Source of the DNA: Marinobacter santoriniensis NKSG1
GTDB lineage: Bacteria; Pseudomonadota; Gammaproteobacteria; Pseudomonadales; Oleiphilaceae
Assembly: GCF_000347775.1 (NCBI RefSeq)
Contig: NZ_APAT01000008.1
Location: 37,361 to 101,360 of the forward strand
Length of the DNA: 64,000 nt
Direction: 5' to 3'
A program made the translations under genes and the position numbers. The notes beneath the pieces were generated by a model. It saw nothing but the letters and a program-made list of their open reading frames with translations. It was not told where the DNA came from and ran no database searches. Each line of letters opens with the position of its first letter. The first letter of the stretch is position 1. This document shows positions 47,142 to 57,712 of the stretch, piece by piece.

Positions 47142-48326
47142 ATGTCAAAACGCTGCCTTACAATTCTTGGCGCTACCGGCTCCATCGGTCTGAGTACTCT
47201 GGATGTCGTTCGGCGTCACCCGGATCGCTTTGCCGTCTATGCGTTGACTGCCGGAACCCGGGCCGATGAACTGGCTGTGCTGTGTCGGGAGTTCCGGCCG
47301 TCGGTAGCCGTTATGGCCAGTCAGGAGGCCGCCGAGCGACTGGAACGGCTACTCGATGATGTGCCTGAAACCCGGGTGCTGTCGGGTAAGGCTGGGCTGT
47401 GTGACGTGGCCAGTGCCCGGGAAGCCGATACGGTGATGGCGGCCATTGTCGGTGCTGCAGGGCTTTCTCCGACGCTAGCTGCGGTTCGAGCCGGCAAGCG
47501 CGTTCTGCTGGCGAACAAGGAAGCGCTCGTTATGTCGGGCCGTCTGTTCATGGACGCGGTGGCCGAGTCTGGTGCCGAGCTACTGCCGATCGACTCCGAG
47601 CACAATGCCATTTTCCAGTGCATGCCGCCGGAGCATATCCGGGATCCCCGTGCGGCGGGCGTGACCCGAATCCTCCTGACGGCGTCCGGTGGACCCTTCC
47701 GGGAACATACGGCGGCACAGTTGCGGGACGTATCTCCGGCCGAAGCCTGCAAGCACCCGAACTGGTCGATGGGACAGAAAATCTCGGTCGACTCCGCAAC
47801 CCTGATGAACAAGGGGCTGGAACTGATTGAAGCCTGCTGGCTGTTCAACACCACCCCGGAAAAGATTGAAGTGCACGTTCATCCCGAGAGCATTATCCAT
47901 TCGATGGTCGAGTACGCGGATGGCTCTGTGTTGGCGCAATTGGGCAGTCCGGATATGCGAACGCCCATTGCCAATGGCCTGGCCTGGCCGGAGCGGATTG
48001 ATGCGGGCGTTGCTCCACTGGACCTGTTTGCAATCGGTCGATTTCACTTCGAGAAGCCGGATCTCCACCGGTTCCCCTGCCTGGCACTTGCGGCCGATGC
48101 ATTTGAAGCCGGAGGCACGGCGCCGGCCGTACTTAATGCTGCCAACGAGGTGGCGGTCGAGGCGTTTCTCAGGGGCTGTCTGCGTTTTGCTGATATCCCC
48201 GTTATCATAGAGCGTACAATGGCGGCGACAACGGTCGTGCCTGCTGACAGCTTCGACACCATTTTTTCCAGGGATGCCGAGGCGCGTCGCCACGCCAGGG
48301 AACAGATTGCCTTGCTGACTGTCTGA
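47142..48326 (+). CDS. dxr: 1-deoxy-D-xylulose 5-phosphate reductoisomerase
   Basis: The 394 residues start with the NADPH-binding [20 protein letters not shown] and contain [31 protein letters not shown] and [20 protein letters not shown], then the [20 protein letters not shown] substrate loop. It forms MEP, the committed step of the non-mevalonate isoprenoid pathway that feeds UppS. ATG at 47142 lies just after the cdsA stop. Confidence 0.97.
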   Translation: MSKRCLTILGATGSIGLSTLDVVRRHPDRFAVYALTAGTRADELAVLCREFRPSVAVMASQEAAERLERLLDDVPETRVLSGKAGLCDVASAREADTVMAAIVGAAGLSPTLAAVRAGKRVLLANKEALVMSGRLFMDAVAESGAELLPIDSEHNAIFQCMPPEHIRDPRAAGVTRILLTASGGPFREHTAAQLRDVSPAEACKHPNWSMGQKISVDSATLMNKGLELIEACWLFNTTPEKIEVHVHPESIIHSMVEYADGSVLAQLGSPDMRTPIANGLAWPERIDAGVAPLDLFAIGRFHFEKPDLHRFPCLALAADAFEAGGTAPAVLNAANEVAVEAFLRGCLRFADIPVIIERTMAATTVVPADSFDTIFSRDAEARRHAREQIALLTV

Positions 48327-48376
48327 TACCGTCGGTGATATTGTCCCTCTGGCTTCAGTAATTAACCGGGAAATCT

Positions 48377-49726
48377 ATGCACATACTTCAGACTATCCTG
48401 GCCCTGGCACTGACCCTGGGCATCCTGGTGACCCTCCATGAATATGGCCACTTTTGGGTAGCTCGGCGCTGCGGCGTCAAGGTGATTCGATTCTCGGTGG
48501 GATTCGGCAAACCGCTGTTTTCCTGGTATGACCGGCACGGCACTGAATTCGCCGTGGCTGCCATTCCTCTCGGCGGTTACGTGAAGATGCTTGATGAGCG
48601 GGAAGGGCCGGTTCCCGAGGAACTTCGGGATCAGGCGTTCACGTCCAAATCGCCCGGACAGCGCATTGCGATCGCAGCCGCAGGCCCGATTGCCAATTTC
48701 CTGTTTGCAATCTTTGCCTACTGGTTGATCGCCGTGGTTGGTGTCACGACCGTCGCTCCGGTCGTTGGGGAAGTCGAGCAGGGCAGCATTGCCGATCGCA
48801 TGGGACTCCATCGCGGCATGGAAATCACCGCTGTTGATGGCTCCAGCGTGAGCTCGTGGCGCGACGTGAACATGCGGCTGCTCGAGCGAGCCGGCGAGCA
48901 GGGTGATATTCGTATCTCGGTATCCGAAAACGGCGCCGAAGGAACCCTTGATGGGGCGCTGGGCGGTTGGCGTCTGAACGACGAGACCCCGAATCCCCTG
49001 GGAGAGTTCGGTATTACACCCTGGCGTCCGGACATTCCGGCTGTCCTTGGCCAGATCAGCCAGGGCGGGCAGGCGGACGCGGCAGGACTGCGCAGTGGTG
49101 ACCGGATCGTCAGTATTGATGGCAATGATGTATCCGATTGGCAGGACCTGGTGGACCATGTCCGGAATGCGCCAGGCCAGACGCTGGCCTTTACCATCCG
49201 CCGGAACGGTTCGGAACAGACCCTGTCAGTGACTCCGGCCGAGAAGACGTTGAACAATGGCGAAGTCATCGGCTTCATCGGGGCGGGCGTCGAATCCGTC
49301 ACCTGGCCGGACAACATGCTTCGGGATATCAGCTATGGGCCGTTAGGAGCGATTCCCCGGGCGATCGGCGAAACCTGGGGCGATACCCGGCTAACGCTTG
49401 TGGCCATCAAAAAAATGATCACGGGATTGCTTTCGCCCTCCAATCTCAGCGGGCCGATCACGATTGCGCGCGCCGCGGAAGCCAGTGTCAGCTCCGGATT
49501 CGAAGACTTTGTCGGATTCCTGGCCTATCTCAGTGTCAGTCTAGGGGTTCTGAATCTTTTACCCGTGCCTGTTCTGGACGGTGGACACATTGTCTATTAC
49601 ACCATCGAAGCCATACGCCGGAAGCCGCTTTCCGAGGCTGCTCAGGCGCTTGGATTACGAATTGGTATGGCTTTGATCCTCACTTTAATGGTGTTTGCTC
49701 TTTACAACGACCTGATGCGGTTGTGA
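48377..49726 (+). CDS. rseP: Site-2 intramembrane protease RseP
   Basis: The 449 residues have the zinc motif HEYGH (21-25) in the first helix, two PDZ domains (about 115-190 and 205-280: RMGLHRGMEITAVDGSSVSS; AAGLRSGDRIVSIDGNDVSD) and the third zinc ligand in NLLPVPVLDGGHIVYY. It cuts the anti-sigma factor RseA within the membrane after DegS, releasing sigma E during envelope stress. Standing before bamA, a sigma E-linked gene, is the usual order. Confidence 0.97.
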   Translation: MHILQTILALALTLGILVTLHEYGHFWVARRCGVKVIRFSVGFGKPLFSWYDRHGTEFAVAAIPLGGYVKMLDEREGPVPEELRDQAFTSKSPGQRIAIAAAGPIANFLFAIFAYWLIAVVGVTTVAPVVGEVEQGSIADRMGLHRGMEITAVDGSSVSSWRDVNMRLLERAGEQGDIRISVSENGAEGTLDGALGGWRLNDETPNPLGEFGITPWRPDIPAVLGQISQGGQADAAGLRSGDRIVSIDGNDVSDWQDLVDHVRNAPGQTLAFTIRRNGSEQTLSVTPAEKTLNNGEVIGFIGAGVESVTWPDNMLRDISYGPLGAIPRAIGETWGDTRLTLVAIKKMITGLLSPSNLSGPITIARAAEASVSSGFEDFVGFLAYLSVSLGVLNLLPVPVLDGGHIVYYTIEAIRRKPLSEAAQALGLRIGMALILTLMVFALYNDLMRL

Positions 49727-49770
49727 GAATTGCGAGCTCCTTACGCGCATTAATCAGGCGAAATATTTGA

Positions 49771-52089
49771 ATGAGACGTTCTCTCCTAGGTGTAGCCGTC
49801 GGTTTCGCAGTGGCCACGATGGGCATAAAACCTGCTCTGGCGGATGAATTCACGGTTGCGGATATTGAGGTTGAAGGACTCCAGAGGGTGTCCGCCGGTA
49901 CCGTTTTTTCGGCCTTTCCGGTCAATATCGGTGAGCAGGTCGATGAATCCGGGCTTGCCGATGCGATCCGTTCGCTGTTCAAGACCGGGCTGTTTACCGA
50001 TATCAAGGCCAGTCGTGATGAAGGCGTCCTGATCATTTCGGTCCGGGAGCGGCCGTCGATCAGTTCCATCGATATTGAAGGCAACAAGAATATCGAAACG
50101 GACATGCTGATGGACGCCCTTGCCAAGGCCGGCCTCCAGGAGGGGCAGGTGTTCCGACGGGCTACGCTGGAACGTCTCGAACTGGAAATTTTGCGCTCCT
50201 ACATCGCCCAGGGTCGTTACAACGCCCGGGTCAACGCCACTGCCGATGAGCTACCCCGCAACCGGGTGGCGATCAACCTGAAGATCAATGAAGGTAGCGT
50301 GGCGGCAATCCAGCACATCAATATTGTCGGCAATCATGATTTCAGTGAAGAGCAACTGCTGAACCTGTTCGAGCTGAAGACGTCCGACTGGTGGAATTCC
50401 ATTACGAACGCGGACAAATACGCACGCGAAAAACTGAGCGGTGATCTGGAAAGTCTCCGTTCATTTTACCTCGATCGTGGCTATCTCGATTTCAGCGTCG
50501 AATCCAGCCAGGTTTCCATCTCCCCGGACAAGCAAAAGGTCTTTATCGCCATCGCGATCAACGAAGGGCCGCAATACACGGTCTCTGACGTCAAACTGCG
50601 AGGGGATCTGATTGTCGGAGAGGACGAGCTGCGCAAACTGATCCCCATCCAGAAGGGGGATGTTTTCTCCCGCGCCAAAATGACGGCCATTTCTGAGGCT
50701 CTGTCGTTCCGGTTGGGTAAGGAAGGTTATGCGTTTGCCAACGTCAATGCGGTTCCGGAACCGGGTGATGACAATACCGCCTCTGTGACGTTCTATGTGG
50801 AACCGGGCAAGCGCGCCTATGTCCGTCGAGTCAACTTCGATGGTAACGTCTCCACCCGGGACGATGTGCTGCGTCAGGAAATGACCCAGATGGAAGGTGG
50901 CGTTGCTTCCTCCGATCGCATTGAGTACTCCAAGACCCAGCTTGAACGCCTCGGTTTCTTCAAGACGGTTAACGTGGATACGGTTCCTGTACCCGGGACG
51001 GACGATCAGGTTGACGTCAATTACTCGGTCGAGGAACAGCCCACCGGCAGCCTCTCCGCGTCTGTCGGGTTCTCCCAGAGTTCCGGTGTGATTCTGGGTG
51101 CCAACGTGTCAGAGAACAACTTCTTCGGCTCGGGCAAGCGGGTCTCTTTCGGCGTGAACGTCAGCAATGCGGTCAAGAGCGCCAACGTGTCCTACCTGGA
51201 TCCGTATTACACCGTCGATGGCGTCAGCCGTGGCTTCAGTCTGTTCGCGCGCAAGACCGATTACCAGGAACAGGATATTTCCTCGTACCTGCTCGATGAA
51301 TACGGTGGCAAGGTCACGTTCGGTTACCCGACGGACAGTATCACCCGACTCAACTTTGGTTTCGGAGTTACCCGGTCAAACCTGAAACAGGGAATCTACA
51401 CCTCCCAGGAGGTTCAGGATTTCATTGCGAAAGAGGGCGACTCTTTCGATAATTTCTTCCTGAGCGGCAGCTGGAATCGCAGTACCCTCAACCGGGGTGT
51501 GCTGCCAACCGATGGTTACAGTCAGTCGATCTCTCTCAATGTGGCCGTGCCCGGGAGCGATCTGACGTTCTACAAGCTGAGCCACAAAACCAACTTCTAC
51601 TTCCCGCTTACCGATAATCACCACTGGATTTTCCGTGCCCGATCGGACATCGGTTACGGAGATGGGTACGCCGGGCGCAGCCAGATGCCGTTTTATGAGC
51701 ATTTCTATGCCGGTGGTTTTGGATCTGTTCGTGGTTATAAGTCCAATTCGCTTGGCCTTCGCGCGACAAACAGCCAATATGATCTCTCGACCCCGGATCC
51801 GTTCGGTGGGAACCTCCTGACGGAAGGAAGCCTGGAACTGATCACACCGACACCCTTCGCAGGTGACAGTCGGTCCATGCGGACCTCGGTGTTTATCGAT
51901 GGCGGGCAGGTGTTTGATACCGAGCGCGGGTTCGATCCGGCATTCGGAGATATCCGGCTGTCGGCCGGTGTCAGCTTCCAGTGGATAACGGCCGTAGGTC
52001 CGCTGGCGTTCAGTCTGGCCAAGCCATTGAACGATAAGCCGGGCGATGATACCCAGGTGTTCCAGTTCTCGCTGGGCCAGACCTTCTGA
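49771..52089 (+). CDS. bamA: Outer membrane assembly factor BamA
   Basis: The 772 residues have a signal peptide ending PALA, five POTRA domains (about 25-420, beginning FTVADIEVEGLQRVSAGTVF) and a 16-stranded barrel ending in the C-terminal Phe (QFSLGQTF). The loop-6 motif appears as GGFGSVRGYKSNSLG with the conserved VRGY. It inserts beta-barrel proteins into the outer membrane. Followed by its chaperone partner Skp after 46 bases. Confidence 0.98.
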   Translation: MRRSLLGVAVGFAVATMGIKPALADEFTVADIEVEGLQRVSAGTVFSAFPVNIGEQVDESGLADAIRSLFKTGLFTDIKASRDEGVLIISVRERPSISSIDIEGNKNIETDMLMDALAKAGLQEGQVFRRATLERLELEILRSYIAQGRYNARVNATADELPRNRVAINLKINEGSVAAIQHINIVGNHDFSEEQLLNLFELKTSDWWNSITNADKYAREKLSGDLESLRSFYLDRGYLDFSVESSQVSISPDKQKVFIAIAINEGPQYTVSDVKLRGDLIVGEDELRKLIPIQKGDVFSRAKMTAISEALSFRLGKEGYAFANVNAVPEPGDDNTASVTFYVEPGKRAYVRRVNFDGNVSTRDDVLRQEMTQMEGGVASSDRIEYSKTQLERLGFFKTVNVDTVPVPGTDDQVDVNYSVEEQPTGSLSASVGFSQSSGVILGANVSENNFFGSGKRVSFGVNVSNAVKSANVSYLDPYYTVDGVSRGFSLFARKTDYQEQDISSYLLDEYGGKVTFGYPTDSITRLNFGFGVTRSNLKQGIYTSQEVQDFIAKEGDSFDNFFLSGSWNRSTLNRGVLPTDGYSQSISLNVAVPGSDLTFYKLSHKTNFYFPLTDNHHWIFRARSDIGYGDGYAGRSQMPFYEHFYAGGFGSVRGYKSNSLGLRATNSQYDLSTPDPFGGNLLTEGSLELITPTPFAGDSRSMRTSVFIDGGQVFDTERGFDPAFGDIRLSAGVSFQWITAVGPLAFSLAKPLNDKPGDDTQVFQFSLGQTF

Positions 52090-52135
52090 TTGCCCGGACA
52101 TAACAACATAAAGGACGAAATACAGGAGAAACCCC

Positions 52136-52633
52136 ATGTTCCGATTGAAATCCCTTCTGGCGGCCCTGCTGATGGTGGTGTCCGTCTCTGCCTTCGCGGA
52201 GACCCGTATCGGCGTTGTCGATCTTCGTCAGGCGCTGTTTTCTTCAGACGAGGCCAAGGCGTTCAGCGAAACTCTGAAGAAGGATTTTTCCGGCGAGGAA
52301 CAGAAAGTCCGTGAAGCTCAGGCAAGCGCGAAGAAGCTCAAGGATCGCCTCGAGAAAGATGGCGCCATGATGAACGAAACAGAGCGAAACAAGCTGGCGG
52401 GGGAATTTCAGGACAAGGTCAAGGAATTCAACTACCTCAAGCAGAAGCTGGACTCCACCGTCGCCAAGCGGAAGCAGGACTTCCTCCAATCGCAGCGTCC
52501 GGATGTGGATGCGGCTGTAAAAGAACTGCTCAAGGAGCACGATCTTGATCTGATCCTGCCCAGTGAAGCAGTCGTCTATGTAAAGCCGGAAATGAACCTG
52601 ACATCCGAGCTCCTGGACAAGCTGAACCGTTAA
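52136..52633 (+). CDS. skp: Periplasmic chaperone Skp/OmpH
   Basis: A 165-residue protein with a signal peptide cut after AFA, followed by TRIGVVDLRQALFSSDEAK and a long charged coiled coil (about 45-125), which forms the tentacles of the trimeric jellyfish-shaped chaperone. It carries unfolded outer-membrane proteins to BamA. AGGAG lies eight bases upstream of the ATG. Confidence 0.95.
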   Translation: MFRLKSLLAALLMVVSVSAFAETRIGVVDLRQALFSSDEAKAFSETLKKDFSGEEQKVREAQASAKKLKDRLEKDGAMMNETERNKLAGEFQDKVKEFNYLKQKLDSTVAKRKQDFLQSQRPDVDAAVKELLKEHDLDLILPSEAVVYVKPEMNLTSELLDKLNR

Positions 52634-52680
52634 GCACTCCAGGGCTCTCAGAGTCCTGACTCATGCCCTGGAGGGAAAAC

Positions 52681-53706
52681 ATGACAGAACAGTCCTATCG
52701 GTTGGGAGAGATCGCAGAGGCCCTGGGCGCAGAGTTACGTGGCGATCCGGATATCCGGATTTCGGGGTTGGCTACATTGCAGGCGGCAGGCCCCGGACAG
52801 ATCAGCTTTCTAGCCAATCCGGCCTATGGGAAATATCTGGTCGATACCAGGGCTTCGGCTGTGATTCTATCGCCTGCCTCGGCTGGCGATACTCAGACGA
52901 ATGTCCTGTTACTGGACAATCCTTACCTGGGCTACGCTCGCCTCAGCCATTGGTTCGATCCGGCGCCTGTGGCCGCGCCGGGTATTCACCCCTCCGCGGT
53001 TGTGGATCCCTCCGCCAACATCGATGCCACGGCCAGCATTGGTCCCCAGACAGTGATTGAAGCCGGCGTCGAGATTGGTGCCGGAGTGGTTGTCGGTGCA
53101 GGCTCGGTGATTGGGGCCCGCACCCGTATCGGAGCAGGAACCCTGCTGCGTCCCAGGGTCACTCTCGCTCACGATGTTCTTGTCGGTGAGCGGTGCCATA
53201 TACTCAGCGGTGCTGTGATTGGCTCTGACGGCTTTGGTTTTGCCAATGAAAAGGGGGTCTGGCACCGCATTGCCCAGCTGGGAAGAGTGGTGCTGGGTGA
53301 TGATGTCGAGGTGGGCGCCAACGCCACGATCGACAGGGGAGCCCTCGACGATACGGTCATCGGAAATGGCGTCAAACTGGACAATCTCATCCAGATTGCA
53401 CATAACGTCCAGATTGGCGACCACAGTGCCATGGCGGCCATGGTCGGAATTGCCGGCAGCACGCGGATTGGTCATCACTGTGTTTTTGGTGGGGCTTCCG
53501 GTGTCGCCGGTCACCTTGATATCACCGACGGCGTCCATCTGACAGGTATGACCCTGGTTACCGGAGATATTCGCGAACCGGGAGTCTATTCTTCCGGCAC
53601 CAGCGCGGATACCAACCGACAATGGCGCAAGAACGCCGTGCGTTTCCGCCAGCTGGATGTGCTCGCACGGCGGGTAAAAGAACTGGAAAAGAAAATAGAG
53701 GGCTGA
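52681..53706 (+). CDS. lpxD: UDP-3-O-(3-hydroxyacyl)glucosamine N-acyltransferase
   Basis: The 341 residues have an N-terminal uridine-binding domain ([20 protein letters not shown]) and a left-handed beta helix of hexapeptide repeats ([20 protein letters not shown]). The catalytic His lies in [20 protein letters not shown]. It performs the third step of lipid A synthesis. GGAGGG precedes the ATG at 52681; a start six codons earlier is rejected. Confidence 0.97.
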   Translation: MTEQSYRLGEIAEALGAELRGDPDIRISGLATLQAAGPGQISFLANPAYGKYLVDTRASAVILSPASAGDTQTNVLLLDNPYLGYARLSHWFDPAPVAAPGIHPSAVVDPSANIDATASIGPQTVIEAGVEIGAGVVVGAGSVIGARTRIGAGTLLRPRVTLAHDVLVGERCHILSGAVIGSDGFGFANEKGVWHRIAQLGRVVLGDDVEVGANATIDRGALDDTVIGNGVKLDNLIQIAHNVQIGDHSAMAAMVGIAGSTRIGHHCVFGGASGVAGHLDITDGVHLTGMTLVTGDIREPGVYSSGTSADTNRQWRKNAVRFRQLDVLARRVKELEKKIEG

Positions 53707-53717
53707 GGCCGACCAAC

Positions 53718-54155
53718 ATGATGCATATTGACGAAATTCTGGAATACCTGCCGCATCGGTACCCGTTTTTGCTGGTGGATCGGGTAACCGAGGTCGAAAA
53801 GGGAAAGTCGATCAAGGGGTACAAGAACATTTCGTTCAACGAACCATTCTTTCAGGGCCATTTTCCGAACAATCCAATCATGCCGGGAGTCCTCATCATT
53901 GAGGCAATGGCCCAGCTTTCAGGCATCCTCGGATTTGTGACCGTTGAACGGAAACCGGCTGACGGCGTGGTACAATATCTGGCTGGATCCAGTAAGGTGC
54001 GGTTCAAGCGCCCTGTGCTGCCGGGAGACCGTCTGTGTATGGAGTCGGAATTGATCTCTGGCAAGCGCGGAATCTGGAAATTCGATTGCCGCGCACTGGT
54101 CGACGGTGAAGTCGTCTGTGTGGCAGAAGTTCTCACCGCTGAGAGAGAAGTTTGA
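53718..54155 (+). CDS. fabZ: 3-hydroxyacyl-ACP dehydratase FabZ
   Basis: A 145-residue hotdog-fold dehydratase: [40 protein letters not shown] with catalytic His and, later, Glu in the helix. It dehydrates beta-hydroxyacyl-ACPs and competes with lipid A synthesis for hydroxymyristoyl-ACP. GAGG is nine bases before the ATG. It overlaps lpxA by one base (TGATG). Confidence 0.97.
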   Translation: MMHIDEILEYLPHRYPFLLVDRVTEVEKGKSIKGYKNISFNEPFFQGHFPNNPIMPGVLIIEAMAQLSGILGFVTVERKPADGVVQYLAGSSKVRFKRPVLPGDRLCMESELISGKRGIWKFDCRALVDGEVVCVAEVLTAEREV

Positions 54156-54946
54156 TGGCGACAAATGACTGGTCGGGTGTCCATCCTCAAGCGATCGTGG
54201 ACCCATCAGCCAAACTGGCGGACAACGTAACCGTTGGTCCGTGGAGTTATATTGGGCCGGGCGTTGAAATCGGGGAGGGAACCGAGATTCTTTCCCATGT
54301 GGTGGTCAAGGGGCCAACGGTAATCGGGCGTAACAACCGGATTTTCCAGTTTTCCAGTATCGGTGAAGAGTGCCAGGACAAGAAGTACGCGGGTGAACCC
54401 ACCACACTGGTGATCGGCGACAACAACGTGATTCGGGAAAACTGTACGATTCACCGTGGTACGGTCCAGGATCGGGGTGAGACCCGGATCGGCAGTGATA
54501 ATCTTCTGATGGCCTACGTCCATGTCGCTCATGACTGCACGGTCGGAGATAACACCATTCTCGCAAATTGCGCCACGCTTGCCGGACACGTTACCGTCGG
54601 CGATTTTGCCATCCTTGGTGGTGGGACCATGGTGCACCAGTTCTGCCATATCGGCCCGCATAGCATGGCGGCGGGTGGCAGTATCGTTCTGAAAGATATT
54701 CCCGCTTATGTCATGGCCAGTGGTCAGTCTGCACAACCCCACGGGTTGAATGCGGAGGGGCTCAAGCGTCGTGGATTCAGCAAGGACGTTCTGCTGGTTC
54801 TGCGTCGGGCCTACAAGACTGTCTACCGTCAGGGGCTGACGACGGAGCAGGCCGTCGAAGAGCTGGAATCCCAGTATCCGGACGTGCCGGAAGTTCGCCC
54901 GCTGATCGACTCCCTTCGCGGAGCAGACCGCGGCATCATCCGCTGA
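54155..54946 (+). CDS. lpxA: UDP-N-acetylglucosamine O-acyltransferase
   Basis: A 263-residue trimeric hexapeptide-repeat enzyme: HPQAIVDPSAKLADNVTVGP, then the active-site His in NLLMAYVHVAHDCTVGDNTI and GLNAEGLKRRGFSKDVLLVL in the C-terminal helices. It starts lipid A synthesis by adding 3-hydroxyacyl to UDP-GlcNAc. Translationally coupled to fabZ. Confidence 0.97.
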   Translation: MATNDWSGVHPQAIVDPSAKLADNVTVGPWSYIGPGVEIGEGTEILSHVVVKGPTVIGRNNRIFQFSSIGEECQDKKYAGEPTTLVIGDNNVIRENCTIHRGTVQDRGETRIGSDNLLMAYVHVAHDCTVGDNTILANCATLAGHVTVGDFAILGGGTMVHQFCHIGPHSMAAGGSIVLKDIPAYVMASGQSAQPHGLNAEGLKRRGFSKDVLLVLRRAYKTVYRQGLTTEQAVEELESQYPDVPEVRPLIDSLRGADRGIIR

Positions 54947-54963
54947 TCGGCCGGAGCTTTCCG

Positions 54964-56145
54964 GTGACGGATCACAGCCTTCCTTATCATCTTCGTGAAC
55001 GACCACTGACCATCGCCATGATTGCCGGTGAGGCCTCGGGGGACATCCTCGGCGCAGGCCTCATCCGATCACTCAGGCGCCGATACCCTCGTGCACGCTT
55101 TGTTGGCATCGGAGGCGATGAGATGATCGCCGAAGGCTTTCATTCGCTGGTCCCGATGGAGCGGTTGTCCGTCATGGGACTGGTGGAAGTGCTTGGCCGT
55201 ATACGCGAGTTGTTCAGCATCCGGGCACGCTTGCTGGATTATCTGTTTACCAACCGTCCCGACGTGGTGATCGGTATCGACTCGCCGGATTTTACCCTGA
55301 CCATTGAGAGACGCTGCCGGGACGCAGGCATTCCCACAGCTCATTACGTCAGCCCTTCGGTCTGGGCCTGGCGCCAGAAGCGTATTTTCAAGATTGCCCG
55401 GTCCGTTGATCTGATGCTGACTCTGTTTCCCTTCGAGGCCCGGTTTTACGAAGAGCACAATGTGCCTGTCGCCTTTGTCGGCCACCCCCTGGCAGATCGG
55501 ATTCCGATGGAGCCTGAGACCGGCAGGGCTCGGGAAGAGCTTGGTCTGAGTCCGGACGCGCCCCTGCTGGCGGTGCTGCCGGGTAGCCGTTCGGGAGAGG
55601 TGGAACGCCTTGGTACCCTGTTTCTGGAAGCCTGTCGCTGGATTCAGCAACGGCGTCCGGATATCCAGCTGGTGATTCCCTGCGTCAATCGGGAGCGGGA
55701 ACAGCAGGTTCGAGACCTGGTGGAGTCACTCGGCGTCAGCTTGCCGGTGACCATTGTTCGCGGACGGTCCCGGGAAGTCATGGCGGCCTCCGATGTGGTC
55801 CTGCTGGCCTCAGGCACGGCAACTCTGGAAGCCATGCTGCTGAAAAAGCCCATGGTGGTCGGCTATCGACTGAGTAATTTCAGTTACGCACTCGTCTCCC
55901 GTCTGGTCAAGGTGCCCCACGTGGCGCTGCCAAACCTGTTGGCACGAGAGGCGTTGGTGCCGGAGTTGCTGCAGGATGATGCGACCCCCGAAAGCCTGGG
56001 GGCGGCTGTGCTCGAACGCATGGAGAATCTGGCAGAGCGTCAGCGCCTGAAGGCTGCATTCACTGAGCTTCACCGGACGCTACGCCAGAACGCGGATGAA
56101 AGGGCCGCTGAAGCGATCTCCGGCCTGCTGAAGGGGAGGGCCTGA
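54964..56145 (+). CDS. lpxB: Lipid A disaccharide synthase
   Basis: The 393 residues start [20 protein letters not shown] and include [37 protein letters not shown] and [19 protein letters not shown], the GT19 signatures. It joins UDP-diacylglucosamine and lipid X. The GTG start at 54964 has GGAG seven bases upstream. The stop overlaps rnhB. Confidence 0.97.
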   Translation: MTDHSLPYHLRERPLTIAMIAGEASGDILGAGLIRSLRRRYPRARFVGIGGDEMIAEGFHSLVPMERLSVMGLVEVLGRIRELFSIRARLLDYLFTNRPDVVIGIDSPDFTLTIERRCRDAGIPTAHYVSPSVWAWRQKRIFKIARSVDLMLTLFPFEARFYEEHNVPVAFVGHPLADRIPMEPETGRAREELGLSPDAPLLAVLPGSRSGEVERLGTLFLEACRWIQQRRPDIQLVIPCVNREREQQVRDLVESLGVSLPVTIVRGRSREVMAASDVVLLASGTATLEAMLLKKPMVVGYRLSNFSYALVSRLVKVPHVALPNLLAREALVPELLQDDATPESLGAAVLERMENLAERQRLKAAFTELHRTLRQNADERAAEAISGLLKGRA

Positions 56146-56825
56146 TGGCCAAGACCGTGTTGCCGCCATTTGAGTGCCGTTACGATGGGCGTTTGCTTGC
56201 GGGTGTAGATGAAGTCGGTCGTGGGCCCCTGATTGGAGCGGTGGTGACGGCGGCGGTTATCCTTGATCCTGAGCGTCCCATTCTCGGCCTGGCTGATTCG
56301 AAAAAACTTTCCGAAAAAAAGCGGCTGGCGCTTTACGATGAGATCTTGGAAAAGGCCACTGCCTGGTGTATAGGCCGGTGCGAGTCCCACGAAATTGACC
56401 GGCTGAATATCTACCAGGCCACCATGCTTGCGATGGAGCGGGCGGTCGATGGACTTCCGGTTGCGCCGGAATATGTGCTGGTAGATGGTAACCGGTGCCC
56501 GAACTGGCGCTGGCCGTCGGAGCCGGTGGTCAAGGGAGACAGCCGGGTGGCGGAAATCAGCGCAGCCTCCATTCTGGCCAAAGTGACGCGGGATCGTGAA
56601 ATGGAGCACTTGGAAGATCGATACCCCGGCTACGAGCTGGCCAGACACAAGGGTTACCCCACGCCAGTGCATATGGAAGCACTCAATCGACTGGGCGTGA
56701 CCCCTGAGCACCGCCGATCCTTCCGGCCCGTGCAAGAGGCATTTGAGGCTGTCGGTATGTATCGGGAGCTTCGTGAGCCGGCTGCCGAAGAGCTCAGCTT
56801 CCCAACCGATTTGTTCGAAAATTAA
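56145..56825 (+). CDS. rnhB: Ribonuclease HII
   Basis: The 226 residues carry [20 protein letters not shown] with the catalytic Asp-Glu pair, [20 protein letters not shown] and [40 protein letters not shown] and [19 protein letters not shown] complete the family signature. It nicks at ribonucleotides in DNA and RNA-DNA hybrids. Last gene of the series; its ATG overlaps the lpxB stop. Confidence 0.97.
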   Translation: MAKTVLPPFECRYDGRLLAGVDEVGRGPLIGAVVTAAVILDPERPILGLADSKKLSEKKRLALYDEILEKATAWCIGRCESHEIDRLNIYQATMLAMERAVDGLPVAPEYVLVDGNRCPNWRWPSEPVVKGDSRVAEISAASILAKVTRDREMEHLEDRYPGYELARHKGYPTPVHMEALNRLGVTPEHRRSFRPVQEAFEAVGMYRELREPAAEELSFPTDLFEN

Positions 56826-56828
56826 CAA

Positions 56829-56857
56829 TTGACAGGTCTGTCTTCAGTCCTTAATAT
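56829..56857 (+). promoter_or_regulatory. Sigma-70 promoter of the initiator tRNA
   Basis: TTGACA (56829-56834), a 17-base spacer and TAATAT (56852-56857) make a near-consensus promoter. It begins just after the rnhB stop, 47 bases before the tRNA. Confidence 0.9.
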
Positions 56858-56903
56858 ACGCGCCACGTTGATCGGGGGTTCCCCGAAAGACAACCAGTTT
56901 TGA

Positions 56904-56980
<77 letters not shown>

Positions 56981-56990
56981 TATTTAAGAA

Positions 56991-57024
56991 AGGCAGATCA
57001 GTTAGTTACTGGTCTGCCTTTTTT
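56991..57024 (+). terminator. Intrinsic terminator after tRNA-fMet
   Basis: AGGCAGATCAGT pairs with ACTGGTCTGCCT (one mismatch region) and is followed by TTTTTT, 10 bases past the tRNA. Confidence 0.9.
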
Positions 57025-57607
57025 GCGTTTGGGCCGGCAAAAATCCCCTGTGACGTATATGTGACAAATATGTGCCAAGGCTTGTGACGGTTCGATCTGC
57101 GGCCAGGTGGAAAATGACCGTCAGTCATTTTTGTTCCTCCTGTGACAGTAGTCGTCTACGCTGCAAGTCTGAGTGTGTTCTTGACGTTCCAGTCTAGCCC
57201 AAGCTGCCACATTATTATGGCGACATACGTCGGAGTTCTGGCCACGCTTTCATCGGGAAAGCGGACTTTTTGCCGCGACGAGATGAGCCAGTGAGGGGAA
57301 TCTGAACCGAGGTAAGTTCACTCATAGGCTAGGAGTGGCAAGGGCCCCAACATAAATCCAAGCTTTTAAACAAAAGCGAACATTCGCAGTGCCTCAGGTC
57401 TTCGGCTCTTTCTGTCCTGGTTGGGCGCTTGGTCATTTCCCAAGAACCCGGCAAACGATCAAATGGACTCACAGTTCCAGCTCTTCGATCGTCGATAAGG
57501 AGAGCCCATAACCTAAACACAGAGAGTTCGGCGGAAATGGCAATACAAAGCCGATATGCAGACTGATTTAAGGCGACATCGTTTATGGCCGAATACCAGC
57601 ACCACAG
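57025..57607. other. Gene-free region with a dispersed-repeat copy
   Basis: No frame has plausible coding character. Several TGTGAC words occur at 57050-57170. A GGAAAGCGGACTT word (57256-57268) resembles the GTTCGCTTT repeats further on. One 19-bp repeat copy lies at 57368-57386. Confidence 0.6.
57368..57386 (-). repeat. 19-bp repeat, copy 1
   Basis: AAACAAAAGCGAACATTCG is identical to 59716-59734, same orientation, 2.3 kb apart. On the minus strand its core reads GTTCGCTTT, shared with the 17-bp repeats at 58899 and 59676. Confidence 0.9.
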
Positions 57608-57652
57608 AAATGAAAAATCCGATCCCTAGAGCTAAGGAACCGGATTTCATTT
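57608..57652. terminator. Long imperfect hairpin downstream of the secreted-protein gene
   Basis: AAATGAAAAATCCGATCC and GGAACCGGATTTCATTT pair over about 15 positions with small interruptions. It is 60 bases after the stop of the minus-strand gene, with short T-runs inside the arm; a probable terminator. Confidence 0.65.
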
Positions 57653-57712
57653 GTCACTGTGCAAGCGAGTCCACGTCACAACCAAGCCGTCTATCACGGC
57701 CCGATGTAGACT

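Noticed and set aside
57025..57607. CRP-type operator array from repeated TGTGAC words
   Set aside because: The words lack the matching TCACA half-sites at 6-base spacing and there is no gene for them to control.
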